In this document: positions 30,662 to 41,289 of the stretch, piece after piece
Numbering within the stretch: position 1 is the first letter of the stretch
How the letters are laid out: each line of letters begins with the position of its first letter
Source: Clusia tigrina
Taxonomy: Eukaryota; Arthropoda; Insecta; Diptera; Clusiidae
DNA length: 64,000 nucleotides
Reading direction: 5' to 3'
Assembly (NCBI GenBank): GCA_920105625.2
Contig: OV050030.1
Location: 101,711,698-101,775,697, forward strand
The notes under the pieces: generated by a model
What the model saw: only the letters and a program-made list of their open reading frames with translations
The model's database searches: none
What the model was told of the DNA's origin: nothing
Program-made: the position numbers and the translations under genes

Positions 30662-33546
30662 ATGGCAAACGGTCTCAAAGGCATAGAAATGCTTTTACAA
30701 CAACAGCAAGAATTTACCAAGAACTTGCTTACTCAACAACAGCAGTGGATGCAGGCCATCATGAACACCAAAACGGACGCTTCTAAGGAATCCAAACACA
30801 CTCCTGATCAGTTAATGGTGCGGCATTCCACAAATTCTACAAAGAACAACAACAATGGGACTCATATCTACAACAACTAGAACAACACTTTCTCGCATAT
30901 TCCGTGACGTCAGCAGAAAAACAAAAGTCTTTCTTTTTATCATGGTGTGGTGCAGAATTGTTTGATTTGCTTAAAAATCTTTTCGGCGTAGCAAGCCTTG
31001 AAAATCAAACATACCAACAACTACATGAAAAACTTACGGAACATTTTACTGTAAGCCAGCATACAGTGGCAGCACGGTACGAATTTTTCAAAAGGCAAAT
31101 GAAAAACACACAATCGTACAAGGAATGGGTCGCAGATCTTCGGGGTTTGGCGCGAACATGCAACTTCGTTTGCAAGTCAAACCCCTGTGCAACCAGCTAC
31201 GTGGATGATATGATTCGCGATCACATCATCGTCAACACATTACACGACTCTGTACGAACCGCTGCCCTTCAAAAACAACAAGCAACACTCACTGATGTAC
31301 TACTCATTGCGGAATCATTTGAGGCAACAACAAAAACGGTGGCAGCAATAAAAGAAACAGCAAACGAAAAGACAATCGAAATCAATGTAGTGAAAAAAAA
31401 ATCGTCGTTGGTTAAGAGAGACAATAAAGAGAACAAATACAAATCGTGTTCGGGATGTTTTAGCTCTCATAAGAGAGAATATTGTAAATTTAAGAGCGCA
31501 ATTTGCAACAAGTGTGGAAAAAAGGGGCATATAGCGCCCGTGTGTATGTCTAAAAGTGTGAACAGTAACAAAACCGAACAAAATCAGAACCGAAAACAAA
31601 AGCAAAAAAATAACATTGATGCGATCGAGACAATTTATGACATTACTGGTGAAGTGAAAGCAAAAAATTCAAAAAGTGTTATTGACGTTGAAATAAATAA
31701 TAAAATTATAAGTTTTCAAATGGATTCTGGTGCGTCAATTTCGATAATAAATTTACCAACATTTAAATACTTAAATAAACCAAAATTAGTGAAAACAAAT
31801 AGAATTTTGTACGGATTCGGCAGAAAAGAAATTCCAATTTTGGGTGAACTACATACGAGTGTTAAATGTGGAAATCGCGAAAAAGAGGTGGTCGTTAATG
31901 TTAATTCGGGTGACAATTTGTTTGGATATGACTTGTTTAACGCGTTTGGTTTCCAAATTAAACAAATTAATACAATTTCTGAAAACGAAACTTCAAAAGT
32001 ATACGAACTTTGTGAGAAATATTGTGAAATTTTCCAACCAGCTCTCGGTACGGTAAAAAATTTTAAAGCTAATATACGTTTAAAACCAGATGCTCAACCC
32101 AAGTTTTTTAGAAGCCGTCCTATACCTTTTGCTCAAATGCCTCAATTTAAAACAGAAATAGACAGACTAATTGAACAAAAAATAATAAATCCAATTAAAT
32201 TCAGTGACTGGGCTTCTCCCATCGTTTTAGCAAGAAAACCGAATAATTGTATTCGTATATGCGGTGATTTTAAAGTAGCTGTCAATGCGCAAATTGACAT
32301 AGAACAGTATCCGCTTCCTACCCGTGACAATTTGTTTCATTCAATTCGCAACGGAAAATACTTTTCAAAAATCGATTTGAAAGATGCGTATCTGCAGATG
32401 GAGTTGGACGATTCATCGAAAGAAGTAATGGTAATCAATACGCCTCTGGGACTTTTCCAATATCAACGCTTACCATACGGCATTGCTAGCGCCCCAGCTA
32501 TCTTCCAACGGTATATTGAACAACTTCTACATGGCATAGAAGGTTGTGCAAATTATTTGGATGACATCATAATATCAGCTCCAACTCTACCAGAACATTT
32601 ACGGCGACTTCACCAGGTACTTAAAATTTTACAAGACAATGGTATCAGATGTAAGAAAGAGAAATGTGCATTTCTACAAAACCAAATTACATATCTTGGC
32701 CGTCGTATAAGTTCTGAAGGTATATTACCGGATGAATCAGGTGTTCTCGCAGTCAAAAACTTAAAGCCGCCTAACGATATTAAACAATTGGAAGCTTTTA
32801 TGGGCAAAGTTAATTATTACCACAACTTTGTGCCAAATTTTGCAAACGTCGCAGCTCCAATCAACATGCTACGGAGAAAATATGTCTCTTTTCGCTGGGG
32901 CAAAAGTCAACCAAAATCGTTCGACGAGCTTAAATCGCAAATAGTGAACGCAACACAACTTGCACACTTTCAAGAAAATTTGCCGCTTGTTGTTGCTACA
33001 GACGCATCGCCCTTTGGAATTGGAGCAGTCATTTCACATCTTTATCCAGACGGTACTAAAAGGCCAATCGCATTTGCTTCGAAAACATTAGACAAACATC
33101 AAGAAAAATACAGCCAAATCGACAAAGAAGGTCTTGCAATTGTTTGTGGAGTAAAGCGTTTTCATCAGTTCCTGTATGGTCATAAGTTTATCCTGATTAC
33201 AGACCATAAACCACTGGTAAGCATTTTTAATCCAAACAAACATCTACCATCTATGACTGCGGAGCGAATTCAGCGATGGGCTATAACGCTCATGGCCTAT
33301 CAGTTTGAAATAAAGTATCGAAAAACTTCTGACCATGGTAATGCAGATGCACTGTCCCGTCTACCTCTTGGACCTGACGACGATTTCGACAAAGAGGAAG
33401 ATTCATGCCTCGAAATATCATTTGACGATTTTCCTATAAATAACACACTTATTCAAAAGCACGCCAAAATTGATAAAACATTACGACAAGTTTATCATTT
33501 TATGAAAAATGGTTGGCCAGAGTACCTGCAGAACAAACAAACTTGA
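30662..33546 (+). pseudogene. Gag-Pol of element C (gag, protease, RT, RNase H)
   Basis: Starts MANGLKGIEMLLQQQQ with a Gln-rich helix. A frame change lies near 30815, then the reading is open for over 880 codons. Gag: FFLSWCGAELFDLL, then zinc motifs CSGCFSSHKREYC (about 31450) and CNKCGKKGHIAPVC (31504-31545). Protease: FQMDSGASISII (about 31715). RT: SDWASPIVLARKP, RICGDFKVAVN, SKIDLKDAYLQM and ANYLDDIIIS (about 32550), both catalytic Asp intact. RNase H: VVATDASPFGIGAV, SQIDKEGLAIV and FILITDHKPLVSI. Gag and Pol share one frame, as in Mag-type elements. Two frame shifts in total make it inactive. Confidence 0.88.
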
Positions 33547-34754
33547 AACCATTTTTTAATCGCAGGGACAATATGACAATTTACAATGATTTGCTTTGTC
33601 TTCAAACGGATTACGTTCGTGTTGTAATACCTGATGCTTTGAAACAACAGACGCTGAAACTTTTGCATGACGGACATTGGGGTATTATTAAAATGAAGCA
33701 ACTTGCAAGACAGTACATATGGTGGAACAATATCGATGCTGACATTTAAAAAATAGCTTCTGACTGCGAAAAATGTAAAGTTCAGAATCAGTCTCCATCC
33801 AGGCAGTACGAAAGCTGGCCAAAATCAACCAAGCCTTGGGAGCGAATACACATCGATTTTGCTGGGCCAATATTTAATTCAATGTGGCTCATATGTGTTG
33901 ATTCATTTTCACAGTTCCCGTATGTTTCATCAATGTCTAAAACAACAACAGAAGACACAATTCCTGCCCTATCTGCCATTTTTTCCATTGAGGGCATTCC
34001 AAATACAATTGTCAGTGACAATGGACCACAGCTAACATCTGAAGACTTCGATCAATTTGGCACTAAACTCGGAATTACGCACATCACAACCACGCCATTT
34101 CATCCAGCATCCAACGGTTTAGCAGAACGTTTCGTCAGAACTTTTAAAACATCAGTTCGAAAAAACATTGACGACGATATGCCCATCAAAAATGCCGTTC
34201 ATAGATTTCTTTCGACCTACCGTTTCATGCCGAAATCAGAAGGTACATCTCCTACGGAGCTTATGCGTGGTAGACCAGTACGTACAATTTGGTCTCAGCT
34301 TTTAGAACCTTCGGAAAAGCCTCATCGCAATTGCTCAAAATCAACTAAATACCAGGTAAATGATAACGTTTTTATCAGAAATTATGGTAAGGGGAAGAAA
34401 TGGATACCAGGTGTTATTCAGACGAAAGTTGGTAACATCATATTCCTAATAAATACAAACAAAGGGGTTTGCAGACGCCATGTAAACCAAATGAAGCCTC
34501 GAAGTTCTCCAAATATTATTCCGGACTTTTCTGAAGAAAACGACGATAATTTGTATTTCCCTTCGTATGTTGATACCTCACCTTCAACATCACAAACTTC
34601 GACTAGTCCTCCTACAACTGTAACATCTCCGACTACAAGTCCAAGGAATCCAGCAGATTCGAACGTCAGTCAACAAGATCATCAACTGCGTAGAACAACA
34701 AGATTATGTCGAGAAGTATCACGTTATGAACCAGCAGATTTTCGAAGACACTGA
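33513..34754 (+). pseudogene. Integrase of element C
   Basis: In a frame shifted from the RT/RNase H part at about 33530. It has zinc residues in LLHDGHWGIIKMKQL and CEKCK, a premature TAA at 33747-33749 between them, then the core: HIDFAGP (about 33850), IVSDNGPQL (about 34010) and HPASNGLAERFVR (about 34105). The C-terminus has KWIPGVIQTKVG and RRHVNQMKP, then a Ser/Thr/Pro-rich tail. One stop and one shift are the only lesions. The RHV(D/N)Q motif is shared with family A and supports a common clade. Confidence 0.87.
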
Positions 34755-34909
34755 GATGAAATTTTTATGTACATATTTCTATATTTTATCAAAATTAATT
34801 TACATTCATTTTCTATATTACTCTTTTTAAAATCTAATATAATTTCATATAATTTAAAAAAAAAATGAATTCATGTTTTACTTTAAATTTCCATACTGTT
34901 TTGAATTTA
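34755..34909 (+). other. AT-rich 3' end of element C
   Basis: 155 bp without coding potential, containing an A-run (34856-34865) that could be a degraded polypurine tract. It does not resemble the 5' LTR. D resumes with GGACATTCAGCACC. Confidence 0.55.
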
Positions 34910-35496
34910 GGGACATTCAGCACCTGTGACACCTGCGACATTTCAACGAGCGTTAGACCAGGTAATAGGTCCCGAAATGGAGCCGCACGCTTCTGCATAC
35001 CTGGATGATATCATCATCACAGGGCGCACACTGGAAGAGCACCAACAGAATGTAGCCGAAGTATTCCGTCGCCTGCGAAAAGCCAACCTTAAATTGAATA
35101 AGGACAAATGCGTGTTCTTCCAGAAGAAATAGAAGTATTTGGGACACGTGGTCAGTGGCCAAGGCATCCACACTGACCCAGATAAAATCGCGGCCATCAG
35201 AGAGCTAAAACCACCCCAAAATATACGAGAGGTGCGACACTGCCTGGGAGTAGTGTCATGGTATCGGCGTTTTGTCCCAGACTTCGCCAAGACGGTACAC
35301 CCGTTAACACTATTACTAAAAAGGGTAAACACTTCAAGTGGGCTGGAGAGCAGCAAGACGCGTTCGAACAGTTGAAGCAGAAATTGACAGAGGCACCAGT
35401 CTTGGCGTGTCCGGATTTCACTAGGAAGTTTGTGCTCCAGACCGACGCAAGCGACTACGGACTGGGCGCGGTGCTCACCCACGGGTGGAACGCGTG
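34910..35496 (+). pseudogene. RT C-terminal half of element D
   Basis: Continues the RT after C: HSAPVTPATFQRALDQ (a short duplicated CACCTG(T/C)GA is seen at 34919-34936) and AYLDDIIITG (about 34995-35024), with both catalytic Asp present. A stop at 35130-35132 and frame changes near 35300 follow, then FVLQTDASDYGLGAVL, the first RNase H block. The frame shifts again near 35485. Confidence 0.85.
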
Positions 35497-37074
35497 ATAG
35501 CCTACGCCAGCCGTCACTTAAATAATGCAGAGCGATACTATTCACACACAGAAAAAGAGTGCTTAGCCATCGTATGGGGTATCAGAAAGATGCGACCTTA
35601 CCTTGAGGGATACCATTTCACGGTCATTACGGATCACCTGTCACTGAAGTGGCTGAATTCCATAGAAAGCCCTGCAGGTCGTATCGCAAGATCGACCCTT
35701 GAACTACAACAGTACACATTCGACGTGCAATACCGGAAGGGAAAATTAAACGTGTTAGCCGACGCCTTGTCTAGACAGCCAACAGAAGCCGCCTGCACCA
35801 TTACCATTGAGAACCGAACAGAACCAGACTGCCCCTGGTGGCAGAAACGTAAAGCAGAGATCATCGCTAGGCCGGAGAAATATGCTGACTACCAGTTGGA
35901 AGGTGGACAGTTATACAGGCACATCCCGAGTTATCGCGGCGACGAAGATTGCATCCCTTGGAAACTGTGTGTACCAAGAACGCTCAGGAACCGGGTCCTA
36001 CAGGAAAATCACGATGCACCTACAGCAGGACACTTAGGCATCAGAAAAACAATAGCACGGATAGCCATCCGATATTACTGGCCGGGGCTATTCCACGATA
36101 CAAGTCGATACGTGCGTCAATGCTCCTCCTGTCAACGATATAAAAGCAGCCACCAACAACCAGCTGGGAAAATGTTGAGCCACATCCCCACTGATCCTTG
36201 GTCTGTTTTATGCGCCGACTTTGTCGGACCTTTACCCCGTTCCACACATGGTAACACCATGCTAGTCGTGTTCTTCGATAAATTCTCCAAATGGACCGAG
36301 ATGGCCCCCCTCCGAAAAGCCACCACCGAGACACTGCAACGGGCTTTCCGGGAACTCATCCTGTCTCGTTTTGGAGTACCCAAAATCTTAGTGACGGACA
36401 ATGGGTCTCAATTCAGTAGTCGAGCGTTCCGCCGGTTTACCGAATGCTATGTCATCAAACACCAGTTCACGGCGCCCTACACTCCGCAGGAAAATGCGGT
36501 GGAACGAACCAATCGCACCATCAAGACTATGGTGGCCCAATTTGCGAGTCAACGGCAGCAGAAGTGGGACAGCTTGCTTCCCGAATTGACTCTTGCCATT
36601 AATACTAGTGTATCGGACACAACGGGATACAGTCAGGCTTATCTGGTACAGGGGCGTGAACCGCGACTACCAAAGGCGCTGTACGATGAGACAACGTTGG
36701 GTACAGGGCTAACCCCACAGACTGCTAACGAACGAGTAGATCAACTACAAGAAGCTTATCGCATCGTGAGGCAAAACTTGGAACGAGCAACACACGATCA
36801 AAGAAGATATTATAATCTGCGACGCCGAATGTGGAAACCAGAAGTCGGACAATTGGTGTTAGTAAGACAGCACTATTTGTCCAAGGCCACCGACCACTTC
36901 ACCGCCAAGTTGGCCCCACGTTACGATGGACCGTATCGTGTAGTCACCTTCACCTCCCCAGTTATTGTCCAGATGAAAAGGGAGGGAAGCAAGCAGACGA
37001 AGACAGCCCATATCAACGAATTGAAACCCTACTACTCCGTGTCTTTCCCACCGCGAAGTAAGGAAGGAGTGTGA
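35485..37074 (+). pseudogene. RNase H and integrase of element D
   Basis: A long undamaged frame. RNase H: IAYASRHLNNAERYYS, HTEKECLAIVWGI and FTVITDHLSLKWL. Integrase: zinc residues in HDAPTAGHLGIRK and CSSCQRYK (about 36025-36140); D,D,E in CADFVGPLP (about 36210), LVTDNGSQF (about 36390) and PQENAVERTNR (about 36485); a C-terminal RYDGPYRVV (about 36920) of the GPF/Y type; and a stop just before the 3' LTR. All catalytic residues are intact. Together with the young LTRs this suggests D was active recently. Confidence 0.9.
37055..37069 (+). promoter_or_regulatory. Polypurine tract of element D
   Basis: GAAGTAAGGAAGGAG directly before the 3' LTR, overlapping the last integrase codons. Confidence 0.75.
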
Positions 37075-37623
37075 AGATGCAATTTGCCAACTGACAAATT
37101 TCACTCACACAAAAACTTGTAAAAAACACTAGTAGGCGAAAGAAAGCTATAAAGTCGATTAAACGCGCAGTAGAGAGGGGATTGGCAAGAATAGAGAGCG
37201 GAAAATATAAAAAAAACACTCCACAATCGGTATTTTAAACAAAGACACCGAGCAAATTTAACTCACAGGATTTTATATTAATACTTTTTGTATACGACCC
37301 CTGAAAGTTGCTGAGTTTTTCCCTCAGCTCTGGAAAGTGCGTTGCAGGACTAAATAATATCCAAGGATAATCCAAGTGCAGGACTAAATAATATCCAAGG
37401 ATAATCCAAGGACTTGTTGCGAATAACGACTAAATAATATCCAAGGATAATCCAAGTGCAGGACTAAATAATTTCCAAGGATAATCCAAGGACTTGTTGC
37501 GATTAAGGACTTTCAAGGACCCACGAAGAACTTCAAGGATCCTTGAGGTTTCTGGGTATAAATTCTGTATACGATACCTGGTTATCCGGCGAGCTTACCC
37601 CGGCGGAAAATTGACTCGTTACA
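37070..37623 (+). repeat. 3' LTR of element D
   Basis: 554 bp, about 80 bp longer than the 5' LTR. The extra length is a tandem duplication that doubles the GGACTAAATAATATCCAAGG units from two to four (about 37345-37500). It ends GTTACA before the ACTG target duplication. Confidence 0.92.
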
Positions 37624-40246
37624 ACTGGGAACGATAGCGACGTGTTCAGAGGGACTACAAGAAGCTAATTCGGGACTCGAAAAGGACTTCTTTTAAAGAC
37701 TTCTGCAGTGATATCGAATCCCTGAGTGACACGGCAAAACTGGTGAAAGTCCTGAAAAAGGACCAAACCGCTAAGCTGGGGTCGCTCAGGAAACCTGATG
37801 GCTCCTATACGGAGAGGCAAAGTGAGACACTCAGCTTGCTGTTGGAGTCACACTTTCCAGGAAATCAGGTAAGCATAGCCCGTCAACAACCACCTTTGGT
37901 CGGAACTGTTGTCAGGGCAGCTGCACCCTCTCGACATGATTGGTATGTCGCCAGAACTGTGGCGAATGAGGCTGCTATTAGATTTGCTATCAAATCCTTT
38001 GACAGCTTCAAGTCGCCCGGACTGGATGGCATATATCCGATTGTGTTGAAGGAAGGCATTGAGTTAGTGATGGCAGCACTGAAGAAGATCTTCACTGCAA
38101 GTATCGCACTGGCCTATGTACCACGCTCTTGGAGGATGGTGAGGGTTGCTTTCATTCCTAAGGTTGGAAGAGACGACTACACCAATCCCAAGAGCTTCAG
38201 ACCTATTAGTATGACCTCGTTCATGCTAAAAAGTTTAGAACGGCTGGTGGAGCTTCGCATGCGTAGGGAGTCTCTGAAGACGCATCCACTCTCTCCATTT
38301 CAGCATGCCTATCAAAGCGGAAAATCCTGCGAGACGGCTCTGCAAAACCTTGTTGGAAGGATAGAGCGAGCCATCGACAGGAAAGAATACGCAATAGGCA
38401 TCTTTGTGGACATAGAGGGTGCGTTTGACAATGCTACTTTCGACAGTATGTGCGGCTCTGCTAGGCGGCATGGCGTAGACCGGGTCCTAGTAAATTGGAT
38501 ACGTTCAATGCTGGCCCAGAGAATCATAACGGTGCGGGCGGAGGAAGATTTGCTGGTGTCGTCTGGGGTTAATAGAGGCTGTCCCCAAGGTGGTGTACTG
38601 TCTCCATTGCTCTGGTGCATGGTAATCGATCCCCTGCTTAACGCCATTAATGACTCGGGTGTATACGCTGTGGCATATGCGGATGATGTTGGCTGTCTTG
38701 TGACAGGTCCATCCCTTATGATTGTCTGCAGAAGGGTGCAGAGAACTCTGGATATGATTGACACTTGGTGCAGTGCGAATGGGCTATCGGCTAATCCTGC
38801 CATGACTGGTGTTGCCCTCTTTACCAGAAGGAGAAAGCTTGATGGACTTATTCTGCCTACACTAAACGGAGTCACTATCCAGCTATCCAAGGAAATCAAA
38901 TATCTTGGAGTCATCCTTGATAACAAACTTCTTTGGAAAACACATGTCGAACTGAAGACATCCAAAGCACTGTCAGTTTTCTGGCAGTGTAAGGGTGTTT
39001 TTGGTAAGACATGGGGTCTTTCCCCTAGTAAGGTCCTATGCATCTATACAGCTATGGTAAGACCTATTATCACCTATGCATCGATGGTTTGGATGAGCAG
39101 ACTCTCTCTTGTAGGGGTCAAAAAAGCTCTATCAAAACTACAACGTGCTGTGGCCATATGTTGTACCGGAGCATTTCCGACTACTCCAGGCCCGGCACTT
39201 GATGCTTTGGTGAATCTCCCGCCACTAGATGTCTTCATCCGCAGAGAGGCCGTTAAGGCCATCTGCAGAGTGAAACATAGTGGCCACTGGTATGGGGTGT
39301 CCTCGATGTTGGACGATGGCACAGGCACTGACATCGATTCTGCAATCCTGTCTATGCCCCCGGACTCCATGTCGTCAACCGTCATACTAGAAAAGCGGTA
39401 CAATACTGCTGCCGTATATTCACTGATGGCTCCAGGACTGAAGACGGTTCAGGCTCTGGTGTCTTCGTGGAATCTTGTGGAACCCGTCGGTTCTTTGCCC
39501 TTGGTTTGCAAGCGTCTGTGTTTCAGGCGGAGGTGTATGCGATACTTGAGGCGATGGAATTTGTTGTGGAAAACAGGTGGAAAGGCAAATCTATTTGTGT
39601 CTGCAGTGACAGCCAAGCTGCGCTCATGGCCTTGTATAGTCCGACCACCACTTCCACGATAGTCAGGTCCTGCAAATTCAGGCTAAATTGTGTTGGAAAA
39701 CATAATAGTCTGACTCTGGCTTGGGTCCCGGGACACGCTGGCATTGCGGGTAACGAGACCTCTGACTCCTTGGCCAGTATGGGCTCCGAGGCTGTTTTTA
39801 TTGGCCCTGAGCCTGTTCTGCCACTCCCTTCCGCTGCCATCAAAGCCACTGCAAACAAGTGGGTTGTTTCGACCCACAAGCGAGCATGGCGGGCTGAGAG
39901 AGGCTGCGGATGGACGAAAATTATGCTACCTGCTATCTCTGACCGATGGTCACGGTTCCTTCTATCTTTAGGTAGGAGGGACTGCAGGCTGTTGGTTGGC
40001 GTGATGACAGGGCACTTTCTTTGGGCTAGGCACATGGAAAGGATTGGCATATCAGACAGTTCGCTGTGCCCAGCCTGTGGAGAGGAAGACGAGACGGCGG
40101 ACCATTTTCTTTGCGTCTGCCCTGCCTTTGCTCGAATCAGGTTTAGGATTTTTGGCACTGATGTGCTGAGGAGTAACCAACTTGGCTCCTTGGCACCACA
40201 GGATCTACTTCTACTTCTTCGGAGGTCAGGTAGATTTAAAGCCTAG
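37624..40246 (+). pseudogene. ORF2 of element E: RT, RNase H, C-terminal zinc motif
   Basis: After D the frame resumes through a stop (DEDWER*), then is open from 37743. RT: KSFRPISMTSFMLKSLERL (about 38190-38240), GIFVDIEGAFDNA (about 38395), GCPQGGVLSPLLW (about 38578) and AYADDVGCL (about 38670). Thumb: IKYLGVILDNKLLWKTHVE and MVRPIITYASMVW. RNase H starts with FTDGS (about 39420) in a shifted frame and continues AEVYAILEAMEF, CSDSQAALMAL and WVPGHAGIAGNE. It ends with CPACGEEDETADHFLC, a CCHC-like motif. Only a frame change near 39410 and the early stop break it. Confidence 0.87.
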
Positions 40247-40345
40247 TAAAAGGGAACCTTAAGTGCAGTACAATGGATATATACTCTGTCTGAGTGCTGC
40301 GCTTACTAGATTGTTCCGACAAAAAAAAAAAAAAAAAAAAAAAAA
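40247..40345 (+). other. First 3' UTR and poly(A) of element E
   Basis: A short 3' UTR (AGTAAAAGGGAACC...) ending in 25 A (40321-40345). Confidence 0.85.
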
Positions 40346-40559
40346 GTTATCAAACCACTGGTTGAACGATACTACTTCAGAAAGAAAAAACTGATTTGCT
40401 GCTTTGACCGTTGATGATGACGAACTTGCTGAACCCTCGCACAGTGGACAAGCTGATCAAATACGTACATGGCGTAGAATGCAAAAAGACGTTAAAAAAT
40501 GCGCTAACCGCTGTTGCAGACAGTAACTTTATATTTAAAATATTAACAAACGATGAACC
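40346..40559 (+). other. Foreign segment between the two E tails (candidate 3' transduction)
   Basis: About 214 bp that resemble neither E nor any other element in the window. It has short open stretches but nothing I recognise as a gene. Its position between two E 3' ends inside one target duplication suggests that it was copied from the flank of a source element. Confidence 0.55.
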
Positions 40560-40631
40560 GAGTAAAAGGGAACCTTAAGTGCAATGGATATATACTCTGT
40601 CTGAGTGCTGCGCTTACTGGATTGTTCCGAC

Positions 40632-40660
<29 letters not shown>
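40560..40660 (+). other. Second 3' UTR and poly(A) of element E
   Basis: Repeats 40247-40320 with small differences (a five-base gap, A/G changes) and ends in 29 A (40632-40660), directly followed by the right copy of the 53-bp target duplication. Confidence 0.85.
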
Positions 40661-40662
<2 letters not shown>

Positions 40663-40713
40663 TCATATCTTGCTCGGACCAAAGCTCGGCGGATCTATAT
40701 AAGGTAGCGATCA
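40661..40713 (+). repeat. Right copy of the 53-bp target duplication of E
   Basis: Matches 27312-27364 with one C/T difference. It re-encodes KIISC-DQSSADLYKVAI of F's ORF1. Confidence 0.9.
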
Positions 40714-41289
40714 ATAGGGTAGGCGAGATATGGCCGGGTGCACAGCTCAACGCTGTACCTTTGGACATGGCTTCCTGCCGAGCCCTCTGAGCCCGAGGCA
40801 ATCTTAAAGATCCTCAAGCTCAGCAACACCGATCTTCCCACCGATGGCTGGAAGGTCGCGAAAGTTGGTGACCCCAAAGGCACTTTGCGTGAGGTCACCA
40901 TCATTTTGAACGAGCAATCCCTTGTTCCCATCAACTCCCGCGAGGGGGTGATTAATTATGGCTTTGGAGCCATCACTCTCCGCATCTACAAGTGCGATGC
41001 CCAAGCCCCCCAACAGCCTCCCCCAGCTGGTGCTCTCCCACAAGCCACTGCCAAAGAGCCTAGCTGCTCGGGCACGGCTCTCACCCCTTTGTCGGGTAGT
41101 GACAATGAGAGTATGTGCTCCGTTACAACCAGAAGCAGCCGCTTCTCAACTTCCGAACTGGTCGCAGAATTCTTCGACCACATGGACACGGATACGGCTG
41201 GTGGATACATCTCTCCAATGTCCGAACAGGAAGAATTGAATTCCACAATAATCACTCTTCCAGACAATGCTGAAGGTACTACAGATTAA
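40661..41289 (+). pseudogene. ORF1 of element F, C-terminal part
   Basis: Continues ORF1 after E: SSADLYKVAINRVGEIWPGA. After a frame change near 40770 it goes on with LPAEPSEPEAILKILKLSN, GWKVAKVGDPKGTLREVTII and GVINYGFGAITLRIYKCDAQ, all conserved in LOA/R1-group ORF1. The tail is Ser/Pro/Glu-rich. The stop at 41287-41289 overlaps the ORF2 start at 41267 by 23 bases. Confidence 0.78.

Larger units (their letters stand above)
30394..34909 (+). mobile_element. Mag-like gypsy retrotransposon C inside D
   Basis: 5' LTR at 30394-30587, then a gag-pol of Mag-clade type reading to 34754. No second LTR is found before D resumes at 34910. About 155 bp of AT-rich non-coding sequence ends the element. 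D's flanks do not overlap and a few codons of D are missing, so the 3' LTR was probably lost with adjacent D sequence. It is the innermost and youngest level of the nest. Confidence 0.85.
27579..37623 (+). mobile_element. Ty3/gypsy retrotransposon D inside E
   Basis: A complete LTR element: 5' LTR 27579-28052, primer site, gag, pol, polypurine tract, 3' LTR 37070-37623. It is flanked by the 4-bp duplication ACTG (27575-27578 and 37624-37627), as expected for gypsy elements. It is interrupted in the RT by element C (30394-34909). The LTRs differ by about eight substitutions by eye, plus one tandem duplication, so it is fairly young. No env. Confidence 0.93.
27365..40660 (+). mobile_element. 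Non-LTR retrotransposon E (5'-truncated, LOA/I-like) inside F
   Basis: Own sequence: 27365-27578 and 37624-40660. It starts mid-ORF2, just before the RT, so it is 5'-truncated. It inserted in F's ORF1 with a 53-bp target duplication. The 3' end is double: a first 3' UTR and poly(A) (40247-40345), 214 bp of unrelated sequence, then a second 3' UTR copy and poly(A) (40560-40660). The right target duplication follows the second tail, so both tails came in one event. Confidence 0.85.

Noticed and set aside
40346..40559. Host exon captured between the E tails
   Set aside because: Short open stretches exist in two frames but no domain or splice pattern is recognisable. Kept only as an unidentified passenger.
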